A stretch of DNA of 64,000 nucleotides from Lampris incognitus (taxonomy: Eukaryota > Chordata > Actinopteri > Lampriformes > Lampridae): positions 79,349,359 to 79,413,358 of the forward strand of contig NC_079211.1 in NCBI RefSeq assembly GCF_029633865.1. Direction: 5' to 3'. Positions within the stretch are counted from its first letter, which is position 1. Each line of letters begins with the position of its first letter. Both the position numbers and the translations under genes were made by a program. Positions 46,452 to 59,569 of this stretch are shown piece by piece. The notes beneath the pieces were generated by a model. It did not search any database. It was not told the DNA's origin and was given only the letters and a program-made list of their open reading frames with translations.

Positions 46452-49400
46452 GTAAACGGGCATCACGTTGTATCCCATAATCCTCTGCTGTCGTCTCCAT
46501 CGGGGCGCAACGAGGGGGGGTGCAAAGGGTGCAATGCACACAGGCGCCGCATCAGCGGGGGCGCCAAAAGTATAGTGTACAGTAAACAATTTCTGGTTAT
46601 AGGCCTATTTGTTTTTAAAAGTGTAATATTTATAAATATAATTGCTTAGATGGGAATTTTGGATTAGAATATACAGTTACATGTTACATTTTGTAATTAT
46701 ATTTTTTTGCGTAGTCTTTTGGCGCTCCGCTGATGCGGCGCCTGTATGCATTGCACCCTGTGCACCCCCCCCCCCCCCGTTGCGCCCCTGCTCTCCATGG
46801 TAATAGCATCAGTGGTCAGAAGAAATGAGAGCCACCATATTTGAAAAACAAACTGTTGACATCACAGGGTGAAAGGTCACCATCTGGACAGCAGCTCACT
46901 GAGCAGTGGTCTGACTGTATGACTGTTTGATGACTCTTCAGCTCATTTTAGCTGTAGACTTAATGCATGGTTACGAAATGTGCATTTATCACTTCAGTCC
47001 AGCAGTCAGGTTCCATCTGAGAGCTGGTTTCGTCTGTTTGTTTTTGTTTGTTTATTTGTTTGTGTCTTGCTCCCAGCAGCCTCACCAGAAACAGCGCCTC
47101 TCACGAAGACAGAGAAGACTGAAAAGAGTAAAAAGACTAAACGAAAACAGAATGAAGAAAGAAAGGAGGTGGAGGAGCAAAACAGGGGGCCAAGGAAAAG
47201 AAGAAAGGAAGGGAATGTAGGACAGGATGGACAGATGGCCTTAGTGGACCGAGGAACTCAGCAGGAAGTCATGTGAGTGCTGCTGATATAGCAGACTCTT
47301 CTGTCGCGGTATATGTAATTCTGTATCACGGTAATGGTATAGTATATCACAAGGCAGTAATTGTTCTGTACATTCAGTTGAGAAATGGTGTAAAATAACC
47401 ATTCCGTACTTCATCACGTTTGAGTATTTTCTTCTTTTATTCTGAACTTCCAACAACTGCCTCATGTGAGACAACACTTTAAAGTTAAAACCTAAAGACC
47501 AGTTTTGTGTTTGGTGTCAGATTTTCTAAATCCAAACCATGTCCACGCGACAGAAGTCGCACCCCTTTTAGTAACAGGTTCTTCTCCCTCATCTTGGCTT
47601 GGTTGGGATGCTTCCTCCTGCTCTGTAATTACAATTTCACTCTCCTCCTCCATGTTCCCTTGTCGCTCTCACATCTTCTTCTTGAGTTTTATGGCGGTTG
47701 GCAGACGATGTTATGGTGCATTACTGCTGCCAGCTGGTTTAGAGTGTGCACTGCTGCCAAATTTCTACCGTTGTATACTATATGCCGTCATATCACCCAA
47801 CCCTACCGCTGGGTGTGAGCGGAGAGATCAGCCAAGGCCGCCTGGTGTCTCTGTGGCTCAGTCTGCTTGTCTCGTTTCTCCTGTAGGGAAATCTTGCCGG
47901 AGGTGTTGGAGCTCCAGCACTTTATTCCCAATGTCTTGTCCAAGTCCCAGGATCAAATCAAAAAGCTGCTCCGATATGACCTGAGCCGCTTCCAAGAGTT
48001 CAGGAGGAAAGGTAACAAGTCAAGCTCAGCATTCAGTGGTTGCTCACGATGATCATTGATATTTTTGCCTGGTTCATTTCCTGTTGTCACCACACTGAGG
48101 CTACCATTAAACTTTCCACAGCCGGGTCCGCGGTGGTGTAGCGGTCTAAGCATCGGCTTTGTGTCGATGCAGTTGCCCACTGGGGACCGGGGTTCGCGCC
48201 CCGGTCTCGTCAGATCCGACTATGGCCGGACTCGATGAAGCAGCAATAATTGGCAGCGCTGTCTTCGGGAGGGGGCAGAGTCGGCTTGTGTTCGTCACAT
48301 GAATGCGTCTCTGTGTGTGTGGGGGGAAAAGCAGTGGTTCGGCCTGGAGTCGCCTTGTCACGGAAGTGGCGAGGCGTCTCCTTCCAGACTGCCGGCCGGA
48401 GAGATGCAGTTGGCGAACGCATGCAGTACGAGGGTGGGTGTTTGAATTAGAATAGGGAGCGATTGGCCACTAAATTGGGAGAAAAAGGGAAAAATCAGAA
48501 ATAAAAAAAAAACAACTTTCCACAGCCTTCTGTTATGACATGCTTGTAGTCTGTTTGACTTTGGTAACTATCAGAAGATAATGAGACCTCATAGAGCATT
48601 ATCAGAATCACCCCCCCTAGGCGACAGCTCATCTCACATACTACTGGACCTAGTAACCTAATATTTTTGTATGCAGTTATGACTGTATGATCAAGAACCT
48701 ACTGTGGTGATTCATAACCTTTAAAACAAACATTTATTCTGCTACTGCCGCTCCTTCTCTTCATTCACGCTCTAGTCACTCGACCAGCGGTGCTCTCTCG
48801 TCGCTGCCTGATCTAAGTCTACCGTAGATGTGAGTCCGTTATGGGCACGGATGACTTAGATCGGGCAGCGACAGTGTCAGAACATGATGTACTCGGGTAT
48901 GAGTCTTGAAAGTAAACGAGAAGTCGATCATATTTCACAAGTAAGCAGATAATTCACTCCTGATCCCAGCAGAGGAGAACTGGAGGAACACTGGATGAAC
49001 CAAAACTAATAACCTCTGTCTTTATTTTCAGAATTATTAGAAGATCAGAAGTTATTAAAAGAATTTTGATAATCCAAAAAATGCAGTCAAAACAGGAAGT
49101 GTTGTATATTGTCACTGCCCTATCCGAGTCAACAGTAGATGTGAGTGACGCGGGGGACTGCCCATTGTTCTGACGGCCCAGTATTGTGAAACCCCAATAC
49201 TCCGAAAAATGTCCCATTTGACTGAAAGGCCATTTGTCCGACAGCCTGTTATCCCGGAAGCAAAGGGCCACTGCTCCGAAGGTCCGTTGTTCCGAAAGCA
49301 CACACTCCCTGGAGTTGTTTGTCCCTTAATGTCTTAGTGTAGTTTACCTTTTCCACCTAACTTGTGTGAATAGGAGGTGAAGCATTAAATGCACGTGGTA

Positions 49401-49825
49401 CTATGAGACCCAATGAAAGCACACCAGAAGACTAAGAGAACCTCAGGTTTAATGTTTGTTTGACAAGAGCCCAGCAGGAAAAATACAAAATACATGATGT
49501 GGTATTTTTTGAAAAACTTTACTGACTACCCTAATAAATTTGGCCATTTTTCACAAGAACTGAGAAACGCATGGGTTATACAAATAAAGAGAGCTTTAAT
49601 AAAAGTTTCAAGACTGGTAATTAAAGGATCTGGATAAAGGCAACAGTGTTTTGCCATTGAAGTCACTATTATTATTATTAGGCTGCCAAGCACCAAAGGT
49701 GCTGCAGCACCCTGTTGTTATTGTTAATTTTCTTTATTATTATTTTATTCTTTTATTATTTGTATTATTATTTTTACTATATTTATTTATATTTTCAATA
49801 TTTATTTATTTTTATACTATAATTA

Positions 49826-49866
<41 letters not shown>

Positions 49867-52800
49867 GGGGTTCAACCTCGAAGGGCTTCCAGACAAGTCC
49901 GAAAGTCAAGATTTTCCAACCTCCTACTTGGGAAAGTACAATGGAAGGCCTCTCAAAGCTGGAGTTTGTAAACTCGGGGCAAATCCATCTACCCTGACTT
50001 CATGGAGAAGCAGTTGGCTGATGCAGTGTGCACATGTAGGTGTGTTCTGCAGAAAAACTGGGAGATTCAACATGTCCATCAGACATCAGCTCTTGTTGCT
50101 TGGGGCTTGCAGGTTTTCTGAATCTTGCTTCGTAGTATAAATAACGATTTCACTAAAGAGGCTCTCTACAAAATGCCAGATCATTTTTGGTTTTCCTTTG
50201 GTGTGGATACCCATTAGTTTTTAATAGACCAGCCGGCCAGTTAATTTCATTGGCTGTTGATACTGTAGGGTTGTAAATCATTCTGTTGTGTCTCACACAT
50301 TGCATCAGCCCAGACTTAAAACTCCCGATAATATCAGACATGTTTGATTTTGTCACAACAGCAAAGATGACAAAAAGCCTGTAGGCTGTTAAGACAGTTC
50401 CCACTGAGTCTTTCATCAGCCTACATCTAATGACTCGGCTAACGGTGGCTTGCACCACCTGAGGTAAACCTCTCATGATTTTATTCTGACACTGGGAAAG
50501 TGTGCCGCAGTGGTTAGTGCGGTCACCTCACAGCAAGACAGTCCTGGGTTCGAGCCCCAGGGTAGTCCAACCTTGGGGGTCGTCCCGGGTCGTCCTCTGT
50601 GTGGAGTTTGCATGTTCTCCCCGTGTCTGTGTGGGTTTCCTCCGGGTGCTCCGGTTTCCTCCCACAGTCCAAAGACATGTAGGTCAGGTGAATCAAAGAC
50701 GTGTAGGTCAGGTGAATCAAAGACATATAGGTCAAGTGAATCAAAGACATATACACTACCGTTCAAAAGTTTGGGATCACCCAAACAATTTTGTGTTTTC
50801 CATGAAAAGTCACACTTATTCACCACCATATGTTGTGAAATGAATAGAAAATAGAGTCAAGACATTGACAAGGTTAGAAATAATGATTTGTATTTGAAAT
50901 AAGATTTTTTTTACATCAAACTTTGCTTTCGTCAAAGAATCCTCCATTTGCAGCAATTACAGCATTGCAGACCTTTGGCATTCTAGCTGTTAATTTGTTG
51001 AGGTAATCTGGAGAAATTGCACCCCACGCTTCCAGAAGCAGCTCCCACAAGTTGGATTGGTTGGATGGGCACTTCTTTGAGCAGATTGAGTTTCTGGAGC
51101 ATCACATTTGTGGGGTCAATTAAACGCTCAAAATGGCCAGAAAAAGAGAACTTTCATCTGAAACTCGACAGTCTATTCTTGTTCTTAGAAATGAAGGCTA
51201 TTCCATGCGAGAAATTGCTAAGAAATTGAAGATTTCCTACACCGGTGTGTACTACTCCCTTCAGAGGACAGCACAAACAGGCTCTAACCAGAGTAGAAAA
51301 AGAAGTGGGAGGCCGCGTTGCACAACTGAGCAAGAAGATAAGTACATTAGAGTCTCTAGTTTGAGAAACAGACGCCTCACAAGTCCCCAACTGGCATCTT
51401 CATTAAATAGTACCTGTTAGAGCCTGTTTGTGCTGTCCTCTGAAGGGAGTAGTACACACCGGTGTAGGAAATCTTCAATTTCTTAGCAATTTCTCGCATG
51501 GAATAGCCATTTCTAAGAACAAGAATAGACTGTCGAGTTTCAGATGAAAGTCCTCTTTTTCTGGCCATTTTGAGCGTTTAATTGACCCCACAAATGTGAT
51601 GCTCCAGGAACTCAATCTGCTCAAAGAAGTGCCCATCCAACCAATCCAACTTGTGGGAGCTGCTTCTGGAAGCGTGGGGTGCAATTTCTCCAGATTACCT
51701 CAACAAATTAACAGCTAGAATGCCAAAGGTCTGCAATGCTGTAATTGCTGCAAATGGAGGATTCTTTAACGAAAGCAAAGTTTGATGTAAAAAAAATCTT
51801 ATTTCAAATAAAAATCATTATTTCTAACCTTGTCAATGTCTTGACTCTATTTTCTATTCATTTCACAACATATGGTGGTGAATAAGTGTGACTTTTCATG
51901 GAAAACACGAAATTGTTTGGGTGATCCCAAACTTTTGAACGGTAGTGTAGGTCAAGTGAATCAAAGACGTGTAGGTCAGGTGAATCAAAGACGTGTAGGT
52001 CAGGTGAATCAAAGACATGTAGGACAGGTGAATCAAAGACAAGGAGGTGAGGTGAATCAAAGACATGTAGGTCAGGTGAATCAAAGACGTGTAGGTCAGG
52101 TGAATCAAAGACGTGTAGGTCAGGTGAATCAAAGACATGTAGGTCAGGTGAATCAAAGACGTGTAGGTCAGCTGAATCAAAGACATGTAGGTCAGGTGAA
52201 TCAAAGACATGTAGGTCGGTGAATCAAAGACGTGTAGGTCAGGTGAATCAAAGACGTGTAGGTCAGGTGAATCAAAGACATGTAGGTCAGGTGAATCAAA
52301 GACGTGTAGGTCAGCTGAATCAAAGACATGTAGGTCAGGTGAATCAAATACATGTAGGTCAGGTGACTCAAAGACATGTAGGTCAGGTGACTCAAAGACA
52401 TGTATAGGTCAGGTGAATCAAAGACATGTAGGTCAGCTGAATCAAAGATATGTAGGTCGGTGAATCAAAGACATGTAGGTCAGGTGAATCAAAGACATGT
52501 AGGTTAGGTGAATCAAAGACATGTAGGTCGGTGAATTAAAGACATGTAGGTCAGGTGAATCAAAGACATGTAGGTCAGGTGAATCAAAGACATGTAGGTC
52601 AGCTGAATCAAAGACGTATAGGTCGGGTGAATCAAAGACATGTAGGTCAGGTGAATCAAAGACGTGTAGGTCAGGTGAATCAAAGACATGTAGGTCAGGT
52701 GAATCAAAGACGTATAGGTCAGGTGAATCAAAGACGTGTAGGTCAGGTGAATCAAAGACGTGTAGGTCAGCTGAATCAAAGACATGTAGGTCAGGTGAAT

Positions 52801-55800
52801 CAAAGACATGTAGGTCAGGTGAATCAAAGACGTGTAGGTCAGGTGAATCAAAGACATGTAGGTCAGCTGAATCAAAGACGTAGATCGGTGAATCAAAGAC
52901 ATGTATAGGTCAGGTGAATCAAAGACATGTATGTCAGGTGAATCAAAGACATGTATAGGTCAGGTGAATCAAAGACATGTAGGTCAGGTGAATCAAAGAC
53001 ATGTATGTCAGGTGAATCAAAGACATGTAGGTCAGGTGAATCAAAGACGTGCAGGTCAGGTGAATCGGCCGTACTAAATTGTCCCTAGATGTGAATGTGT
53101 TTGTGTGTGTGTGTTTTTGTGTGTTGGCCCTGTGATGGACTGGCGGCCTGTCCAGGGTGTCTCCCCGCCTGCCGCCCAGTGACTGCTGGGATAGGCTCCA
53201 ACATCCTTGTGACCCTGAGAGCAGGATAAGCGGTTTGGATGATGGATGGATTGGAAATTTGTCTGGAGCAGTGAAATTGCTTGAAATGTCATTTGGTGTA
53301 CTGCCATAAAGATAGCCTATTAACGGCAAAGCCCCCACAGATTTGGCACCAGGACAGGGCCAGCAGTCACTGAACCAACAACTGCAGGGAGAGAGTGTGT
53401 ATTTTTGGAGCAATGGGCATTTGTTCTGGGATAATGAACGGGCTGTTGAATAAATGGGCTTTTGATCCAGTGGAAATTTTTTTTGGACTATCGGGGTTTC
53501 GAAATAATGGGCCATCCGACCAGTGGCATGGCACTCAGCTTTATTATATTATGAAAATAAAAACGGGGTTAGGGTGAGATCAAAATGGTCGCATAGCAAA
53601 CCTTTTCTTTTTGGAAAGTGGAAGTACATATTAGACTTAGTCGCATTTGTCCAAGGGTCCATCTAGGAGGCTGCACATCCACAGACTGACAGGCAAAACA
53701 CCCCCCCCCCTTTTCTCCTCAGTTGTACCTGGCCAATTACCCCACTCTTCTGAGCCATCCCGGTCGCCGCTCCACCACCTCTGCCGATCCGGGGAGGGCT
53801 GCAGACTACCACATGCCTCCTGCCATACATGTGGAGTCACAACCACTTCTTTTCACCTGACAGTGAAGTGTTTCACCAGGGGGACGTAGCACGTTGGAGG
53901 ATCACGCTATTCCCCCCAGCCCCCCCCGAAAAGGCACCCTGACCAACCAGAGGAGGCGCTAGTGCAGCGACCAGGACACATACCCACATCCGGCTTCCCA
54001 TCCGCAGGCACAGCCAGTTGTGTCTGCAGGGACACCCCACCAAGCCGGAGGTAACACGGGGATTCGAACCGGCGATCCCCGTGTTGGTAGGCAATGGAAT
54101 AGATCGCCCTCAGGCAAACATTTTTATTGGGTAGATTTTTTTTATTTATTTTTTAGGTTGAGCGCTGAGGATTAAAAACTTTTTTTTCCATATTTCCCAT
54201 TCAGTTGACTTGGGCGCTGGGCAAAAGTCTTACAATGGCAGGAAAAACACTAGTTTTTCTGTCCATGTGTGTGTCTATCCACTGCTAGTCTCTCATACTG
54301 CTCATACTACTGGGCCTGTCAGCCTGATGAAGTTTGTGCACAGTTATGACTGTATGATCAAGGACCTCTCGTGGGTGTGGCGATTCAAAACCTTTGAAAG
54401 ACCTGTTTTTACCCCAATTGAGTGCCAACTCCTCAGCTGGTTTTTCACCCAAGTCCGAGCGCCGGAGAAGCGGAGGTACGCAGGCCGTGCCTCTGTACCT
54501 CTGTATTTTTTCCCGGTAGGCGAAAAAAGGGCTGGTTTGTTCCCAAGTCCAAGCACCGGAGAAGGGGAGATACGCCTGGCGGGGATCTGCACTCTACTGA
54601 GTGCACTCTTGTAGTTACCTCACGAGATAATGAGATGATTATCACTGTGATAATGAGGTGTTATTATGAGATCTGAAAATGGATGACTACTTCCCCTGCC
54701 CTCCACATCTCGCCCCAGGCATCACTCTGCGGAGTGGACGGTGCTCTGATCAGGAGAACCAGCAAATCAGAGACAACGTGGCTGACTTCCTGGTTTTGAC
54801 GGGCATCTCCTCGGCCAGTCAGCTGTTCTTCCCTCAGAGGTACAAGGAGCGGGAGGTGGAGATCCGGAGGCTGAGAGTACAACACCGTTTCTTCGAGAGA
54901 ATCGGTACCACACACACACACACATGCACAAAGTATGCATAGAGGTAAAGAAGAGTTTCTCCGACCAGTTAGTTAGTTGGTGGTTTTTCGACGATGATGA
55001 TAATAAATCAATCTTATATAGCACTTTTCTAACACTCGAAACAAACATACAGGGGTGGATAGGAATGATGATAGTAACAAAATCAGAGAAGACATCAGTT
55101 GCACTGATCATAGTTACAGTACACATGAAAACCAGGCTGTACCTGTGGAAAGACTACAAGGCTGCAAATGAAACTACAACTGTCACTTCGATCAGATTCA
55201 GAATCGTGTTCAGAATAAAGATCAGCATCAGTCTGTTGTCACATTCCAGGACTTTGGATTAGTGACTGCATTCACTGTGAAATTTGTAAAACCAAACCAC
55301 ATACGTATAATGAAGATGGATGGATGGAGTGCCTTGCAAAAGCATTCAACTCCCTTGACAGTCATCAGTAATTTCTGATACAGAAACACATGTGTGAGTA
55401 TCTTTATAATCCAGAAATTACTGATGACTGTCAAGAGGGTTGAATACTTTTGCAAAGCACTGTAGATAGGCAGATTACATTACATTCCAGTCATGTAGCC
55501 GACGCTTTTATCCAAAGCAACTTACAATAAGTGCATCATTTCACGTAGAAAATCAGAACTACTAGTCATCAGAGGTCATAAGTGCATCTAAATAACCATC
55601 TAAGAGCAAAACCAGTGCTAAAGTAAAAGCGCAAGAAAGAGATTTTTTTTGTTTTTTAAATGAGTGAATACAATAAGTGCTAAGAACAAGTAACAGGGTA
55701 GTAGTTCTTGAAGAGGTGATTTTCAACCTGTGCCGAAAGATGGGCAGGACTCCGCTGTCCTGACATCAGTGGGGAGTTCATTCCACCACTGTGGGGCCAG

Positions 55801-58800
55801 GACAGAAAAGAGCCGTGACCGGGTCGATCGGCAGCAGGGGTCTTTGAGCGATGGGGCAACCAAGTGTCCCGAGGCAGCAAAGCGAAGTGGTTGGGCGAGG
55901 GTGTAGGGCTTGACCATGGCCTGGACATAGAAAGGAGCTGTTCCTTTCACTGCGCTGTACGCTAGCACCAGAGTCTTAAACTGGATGCGAGCAGCTACTG
56001 GGAGCCAGTGTAGGGGCATGAGAAGGGGAGTTGTGTGGGAGAACTTAGGGCGGTTGAACACCAGACGACCTGCAGCTTTCTGAACAAGCTCCAGAGGTCT
56101 GATGGCCGACGTCGTGGCGCCAGCAAGGAGGGAGTTGCCGTAGTCCAGCCGGGAGATGACCAGAGCCTGGATGAGCACCTGTGCCGTCTCGTCGGTGAGG
56201 AACGGGCAAATCCTCCTGATGTTATAGAGCAGAAATCTGCAGGAGCAGGACACCCAGATTCCTCGCAGTCCAAGTTGGTGTCACCACGGTGTTGTCAGTG
56301 GTGATGGCCAGGTCTCAGTGCAGGTAACCTTTCCCCGGGAGGAACATCAGCTCTGTCTTGTCCAGATTGAGCTTCAGGTGGTGTGTCGCCATCCACTTTG
56401 AGATGTCAGTCAAGCACGCAGCAATGTGTGTCTCTACTTGTGTGTCAGAGGGAGGAAAGGACAAGATTAGCTGGGGGTCATCGACATAACAATGGTAAGA
56501 GAAGTCATGTGAGCAAATAACAGAACCCAGGGATGTCGTGTACAGGGAGAAAAGGAGAGGACCCAGAACCGAACCCTGTGGAATGCCTGTAGTCAGTCTG
56601 CGAGGCTCCAACACAGATCCCCTCCATGTCGACCCGTCAGGTAGGATGCAAACATTGAGAGTGCAGAGCCTGTGACACCCATCCCCTCGAGGGTAGAGAG
56701 GAGGATCTGGTGGTTCACTGTGTCAAACGCAGCTGACAGGTCCAGGAGTATCAGGACAGAGGAGAGAGAGTTTGCTCTCGCAGAGTGCAGTGATTCTGTC
56801 ACTGCAAGGAGGGCCGTCTCTGTTGAGTGACCCACCTTGAACCCAGACTGGTTGGGGTCCAGGAGGTTGTTCTGGTGGAGGTACAAAGAAAGTTGGTTAC
56901 AGACAGCACGTTCTAAGGTTTTGGATAGAAAGGTTAGAAGGGAAACCGGTCTGTAGTTTTTGACGTCAGAGGGGTTAAGTGATGGTTTCTTGAGAAGGGG
57001 GGTGACTCTAGCACAGCGTTTCCCAAGCCAGTCCTCAAGGAACACCTATCCTGCAGATTTTCATTGTAACCCTGCATAGGTAGCCCTGCTTGTACTTACT
57101 CAACCAATCATCTCACAGCACTTAATTATGCAAGGTGTGCAACATCTGATATAATTCATTGCTGATTGGTTGAATAACTACAAACAGGTACCTATTCAGG
57201 GTTGCAAAGAAAATCTGCAGGATAGGTTTTTCTTGAGGACTGGGTTGGGAAACACTGCTCTAGCAGTCTTGAAGACAGATGGAAAGCATCCTGCCTGGAG
57301 GGAGGTGTTGATGAGGTGGGTTAGAAAGGGAAGGAGTTCAGGCGCTATAGACTGAAGAAGATGAGAGGGGACTGGGTCAAGAGAGCATGTGGTGGGGCGA
57401 CTGGATGTGATGAGGTTGAGGACCTCATCGGGGGAGAGGAGAGCAAGGTGGGATAGGGTGGGACGTGGAGAGGTGAGGAAAGGTGCAGAGGGTGGGATAG
57501 TGCAAGCAGCACTAACCGGGTGGTGAGAAAAGGAGGATCTGATGTCATTTACCTTCTTTTCAAAGAAGTTAGCAAAGTCATCGGGGAGAAAGGAGGAAGT
57601 AGGAGGAGGTGGTAGGGGTGGAAGAATTGTAGAGGTTTCAAAGAGTTTCTTAGGATTAGAGGCAGAGGACAGGATTTTAGAGCGATAGAAGGCAGCCTTA
57701 GCAGCAGGAAGGGAGGAGGAGAAGGTGGAAAGAAGAGATTGGAAGTTGAGAAGGTCCTCTGGGAGTTTGCCTTTTGTCCATTTGCGCTCTGCCACTCTTA
57801 GGCTCCATCTGTCAGTACGTACTGAGTCAGACAGCCAAGGGGCAGGTGGAGTTGGGCATGCCGGCCTGGTGGTGAGGGGACAGAGATTGTCCAGAGAAGA
57901 GGAGAGGGTAGAGAAAAGAAGATCATTAGCAGTGTCAGGGGGTTGGAGAGAGAAAGATTCAGGTGTAGGGAGGATAGAGGCGACAGACGAAGAAAGATCA
58001 GAGGCAGAGAGAGAGCGAAGGTATCTACGGGTGGAAAGCATGTGGGTAGGGGGAGGGGCTGAGGGGGGTGAGGAGAGGGAGAGAGTAGGACATGAAATAG
58101 TGGTTAGAGAGCTGGAGGGGAGTAACAGAGAGATTGGAAATAGGACAGTGTCTAGTAAAGATAAGGTCCAGCTGGTTGCCGGCCTTGTGGGTAGGAGGAG
58201 AGGGTGAGAGGTGAAGGTCAAAGGAGGAGGGGAAAGAGAGAAGAGGATCTAGCTTGTCAGTGTGGATGTTGAAGTCACCGAGAAGGATAAGTGCAGAATC
58301 ATCAACAGGGAAGTGCGAGACAAGTGTTTCAAGCTCCTCCAGAAACTCACCAAGGGAGCCTGGTGGGCGGTACACAACCACAATGGTGAGTTTGACTGGA
58401 TAAGAGACAGTAACAGCATGAAATTCAAAAGAAGGCGGAGAAAATTGTGGAATGGAAACGAGAGTATTTCCATTTCAGGGAGACTAGCAGGCCAGTACCA
58501 CCACCCCGCCTCCCAGCTCTGGGAGTGTGAGAAAAAGAGTACACATCAGACAGAGCTGCGGGTGTGGTAGTGTTTTCTGGCATGATCCAGGTCTCAGTTA
58601 GAGCAAGAAAGTTGAGGGAGAGCAAGGATGCGTAGCCTGAGATAAACTCAGCTTTCGGCACCGCAGACTGGCAATTCCAGAACCCTCCCATCACCACTTG
58701 CTCAACGTGAGTGGAGAGAGTGGGATGGATGAGATTGGTAGGGTCACAGCACCTAGGAGTGACCCAACGTCTATGCTAACCCCGGGAAGAGGAAATGACA

Positions 58801-59482
58801 GGAATGCGAAGGAAACACATGGTCTATACTAGGTACACAAGGTACAGATGACTGACTGGATCTAAAAAGAGCAGTCCTTGCCTGACGAAGTCTTGGCTTG
58901 AAAAAGTCGTGTTTGCCTTTGTTCACTTTAACATTCGTTCAACCTAGACCTGTTTGCCCTCGGCTTGTTTGCCTGATGCGTGGAAGCTAATGCTTCCAAG
59001 TAGCAGCAGTGATTTAAAGAACACTGATTGCTAATGGTCTGCCAGGAGTGCAGGCCAAACCCTGGCCACTTAACACCCAATTGGCCAAAGGAAACACTGA
59101 AAATAGGCCTATTTCCCAGAAACTAGTCACTTCTGTAAAACTCTATCAAACCTCACACAAAACTATTAAAACTGCAAACAGCAGTTACCAAGGAATATAT
59201 TTATAAGCTAAAAGGATAACTAAGTCAAAACAGCTAGGCAACAAGAAATATTTAAGGACACACTAGGTGAAAAAAAAAAAGCTACAGCTAGAATAAGGCA
59301 GCTACAGCAAGAATGAGATCCCACTAGTTCCCACTAGGAACCAGCACCAGATGTATAGAGAAAAGGTCTAATACTCAAGCAGCTGGAATAAGACTAATAG
59401 CAACTTGTTAAGCAAGAAAGATGATACTCTATTCTAGATGAACCAGCAATCCAGAATCACTCCAAAAGTTAAAATGCACACT

Positions 59483-59569
<87 letters not shown>

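Larger units (their letters stand above)
48520..49659. other. ttf1 intron 4 stretch with decayed repeats
   Basis: No gene. It holds a copy of a repeat also found near 54300-54400, a hairpin (48800-48872), a degenerate copy of the hairpin arm (49111-49149) and an inverted partner (49147-49290) of 53395-53530. 49310-49659 shows nothing recognisable. Confidence 0.5.
50495..53257 (+). mobile_element. tRNA-derived SINE (family 1) split by an internal minisatellite and a Tc1 insertion
   Basis: The 5' part has a B-box GGTTCGAGCCC at 50547 and the family body (GTGTGGAGTTTGCATGTTCT, TCCTCCCACAGTCCAAAGAC). At ATGTAGGTCAGGTGAAT the element enters a 24-bp tandem array. After the array the SINE resumes at GGTGAATCGGCCGTACTAAA (53055) and ends with the RTE-like tail (GCCCTGTGATGGACTGGCGG ... 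GCGGTTTGGATGATGG). Without the array and the Tc1 insertion the SINE would be about 400 bp. Confidence 0.88.

Noticed and set aside
46980..47076. N-terminal extension of the ttf1 exon 3 frame
   Set aside because: Upstream is intron with a pyrimidine tract and AG acceptor at 47076; the phase from exon 2 matches only the spliced reading.
50153..50476. Harbinger transposase fragment
   Set aside because: Only a short VSRVI-like helix is suggestive. The remainder has no supporting motif.
51872..52908. Repeat frames on both strands of the 24-bp array
   Set aside because: Eight-codon unit of a minisatellite with no independent coding evidence.
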